Assembly: GCF_011752935.1 (NCBI RefSeq)
Contig: NZ_VWWO01000002.1
Span: 1,612,001 to 1,676,000, forward strand
Source of the DNA: Chitinophaga sp. Cy-1792
GTDB taxonomy: Bacteria > Bacteroidota > Bacteroidia > Chitinophagales > Chitinophagaceae
Direction: 5' to 3'
Length of the DNA stretch: 64,000 nucleotides
Both the position numbers and the translations under genes were made by a program. Numbering within the stretch: position 1 is the stretch's first letter; each line of letters opens with the position of its first letter. Under the pieces are notes generated by a model. That model had not been told where the DNA came from, did not search any database, and worked only from the letters and a program-made list of their open reading frames with translations. Of the stretch, positions 63,901 through 64,000 are shown piece after piece.

Positions 63901-64000
63901 CGCTCAGTTATACAGTGCCTAAGTCTGTCAGCCAGCACCTGCGTATTCATCAGCTGCGTGTATACGTGATCGGTAGTAACCTGTGGCTGCTGACCAAATA
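60996..64000 (+). CDS. SusC/RagA-family TonB-dependent transporter (3' end outside window)
   Basis: The frame opens at the ATG 60996 and runs without a stop to the window end (1001 codons visible). A signal peptide (MKIAIACSLGLLLPYISIG) and a linker precede a carboxypeptidase-regulatory-like domain (about 38-115, LSGKVIDAKTSQPLEGATVHIKG) and a plug domain with RVRGTTSINADNNPLYIVDGVFI and VLKDASATAIYGSRGANGVI. The barrel then continues to the end. It differs from the susC at 15770 and should be followed by a susD outside the window. An ECF sigma factor and a membrane partner lie upstream; regulation by them is possible but not shown. Confidence 0.93.
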   Translation, partial: MKIAIACSLGLLLPYISIGQQPQNPTNKKQEDIIQHNISLSGKVIDAKTSQPLEGATVHIKGTTHEVQTNQQGDFFFRTGQKVPVVYIISVIGYQLKEIYVDKANAGNIPLSELTQQLNDVVVVGYGTQKRRDLTSAISSVKGAEVTSVPVASFDAQLQGRAAGVQINSNTGVPGDAVFVRVRGTTSINADNNPLYIVDGVFINNTSLQSVNTGGRSTSVLADLNPADIENIEVLKDASATAIYGSRGANGVIIITTKHGSFNSKPKLNVDVSGGTAWAPKLWDLTTGPQHATLINEFYTNSLADAKAAGDAAGIAKYSYLPFRAKTDNPNASPAPRGLPSEQQTYDRLGEVFHNASLQNYNLSLSGGNKETKYYMGGGYSRQGSILQPMWFDRVSFKLNLDQRLNDRITVGTSNSFSRSYRNQGRSGDGPQGGLLQAALHTPTYLPEVNADGTPARWAGFDNVQVLINNYDVNTTSLRYIGNIYADANILPDLKFRTTFSLDYNNYNESEYWNNLTQLGAAPTNGLATSAITSNTAWINEQTLSYRKQVATGHFLGVLIGNTIQSNTIAVTSAQGTGFASNSYKDISSAAIRTSGQTWTKVNLASFFSRIDYNYAGKYYLEASIRADGSSKFGQDSRWGYFPAVGASWRIKEEKFLKDDNRISDLKIRASYGVTGNQAGIDNFASQGLWSGGWGYPDGSTGDQPGTAPQQLSNQHLQWERTSQANAGLDLGLFDGRISLTADVYYKYTSNVLLRLPVQGSTGFSSFNSNAGEISNKGYELGINSVNITNKDFTWNTNFSISGNTNRIEKLPTPIYQYNRDWIIMQQGAPMYSFWLYKQLGVDSKTGDVIFEGAQNGKLPVSARKVMGNAMPKFFGGISNTFSYKGFDLSVLFSYQYGNNVYNLNKFFGEGGGTRDANRVLFADQLNRWQKPGDVTDVPRLTAYGLNYTVDQNSRFLEDGSFLRLKTVTLSYTVPKSVSQHLRIHQLRVYVIGSNLWLLTK

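Overview
The window looks like a chromosomal segment of a Bacteroidota bacterium, most likely Chitinophagaceae and probably Chitinophaga-like. The signs are two SusC-type TonB-dependent transporters, a SusD lipoprotein, T9SS sorting domains, glycoside hydrolases with signal peptides, weak ribosome binding sites and several exact matches to the Bacteroidota -7 promoter element TAnnTTTG. The genus is inferred from style and has not been checked by a search. No rRNA, tRNA, CRISPR array, phage or insertion sequence was seen.

Region 1 (1-12.8 kb) is a carbohydrate and pentose region. It holds the end of an unidentified secreted protein, a GH97 enzyme with the retaining-type aspartate, an AraC-type regulator divergent from hxlB-hxlA (ribulose monophosphate pathway enzymes), a GH127 beta-L-arabinofuranosidase divergent from a GH51 alpha-L-arabinofuranosidase, and a complete araB-araD-araA operon. 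Three copies of the dyad TAATTGT-N7-ACAATTA mark the GH127/GH51 promoters and the araB promoter, so release and catabolism of L-arabinose appear to share one regulator that is not in the window. A separate operator set (an 11-bp inverted repeat plus a third related copy) lies between the AraC gene and hxlB.

Region 2 (12.9-25.6 kb) is a polysaccharide utilisation locus (PUL) led by an unusual membrane-spanning regulator. It has a predicted periplasmic LamG-like and Kelch-like sensor, one transmembrane segment, and a cytoplasmic winged helix plus BTAD-like domain as in SARP regulators. Four 12-bp tandem repeats and a 19-bp palindrome lie between it and susC. The operon continues with susD, a GH99-like (WbsX-type) lipoprotein and a 1202-residue GH2 enzyme.

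Region 3 (25.6-36.5 kb) has a DinB-like protein, a small secreted protein, and a putative stress operon: two Tat-exported ferritin-like proteins, a tryptophan-rich repeat protein, an ECF sigma factor and an RskA-type anti-sigma factor. It is followed by a 2000-residue surface protein with a beta-helix, about 13 MBG/YDG repeats and a T9SS type B sorting domain.

Region 4 (37-51.3 kb) is a tripartite efflux operon (TolC, adaptor and two tandem RND pumps), a Wzi/RemB-like outer-membrane protein, a DUF1508 protein, a leucine-rich-repeat protein and a CPA1 Na+/H+ antiporter. Region 5 (51.3-58.7 kb) contains a secreted alpha/beta hydrolase, several small secreted proteins and a PL9 pectate lyase with a T9SS type A tail. 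Region 6 (58.9-64 kb) starts with an ECF sigma factor lacking a standard start codon, then a membrane protein with a His/Asp-rich repeat that is probably its anti-sigma partner, and ends inside a second susC gene that runs off the window.
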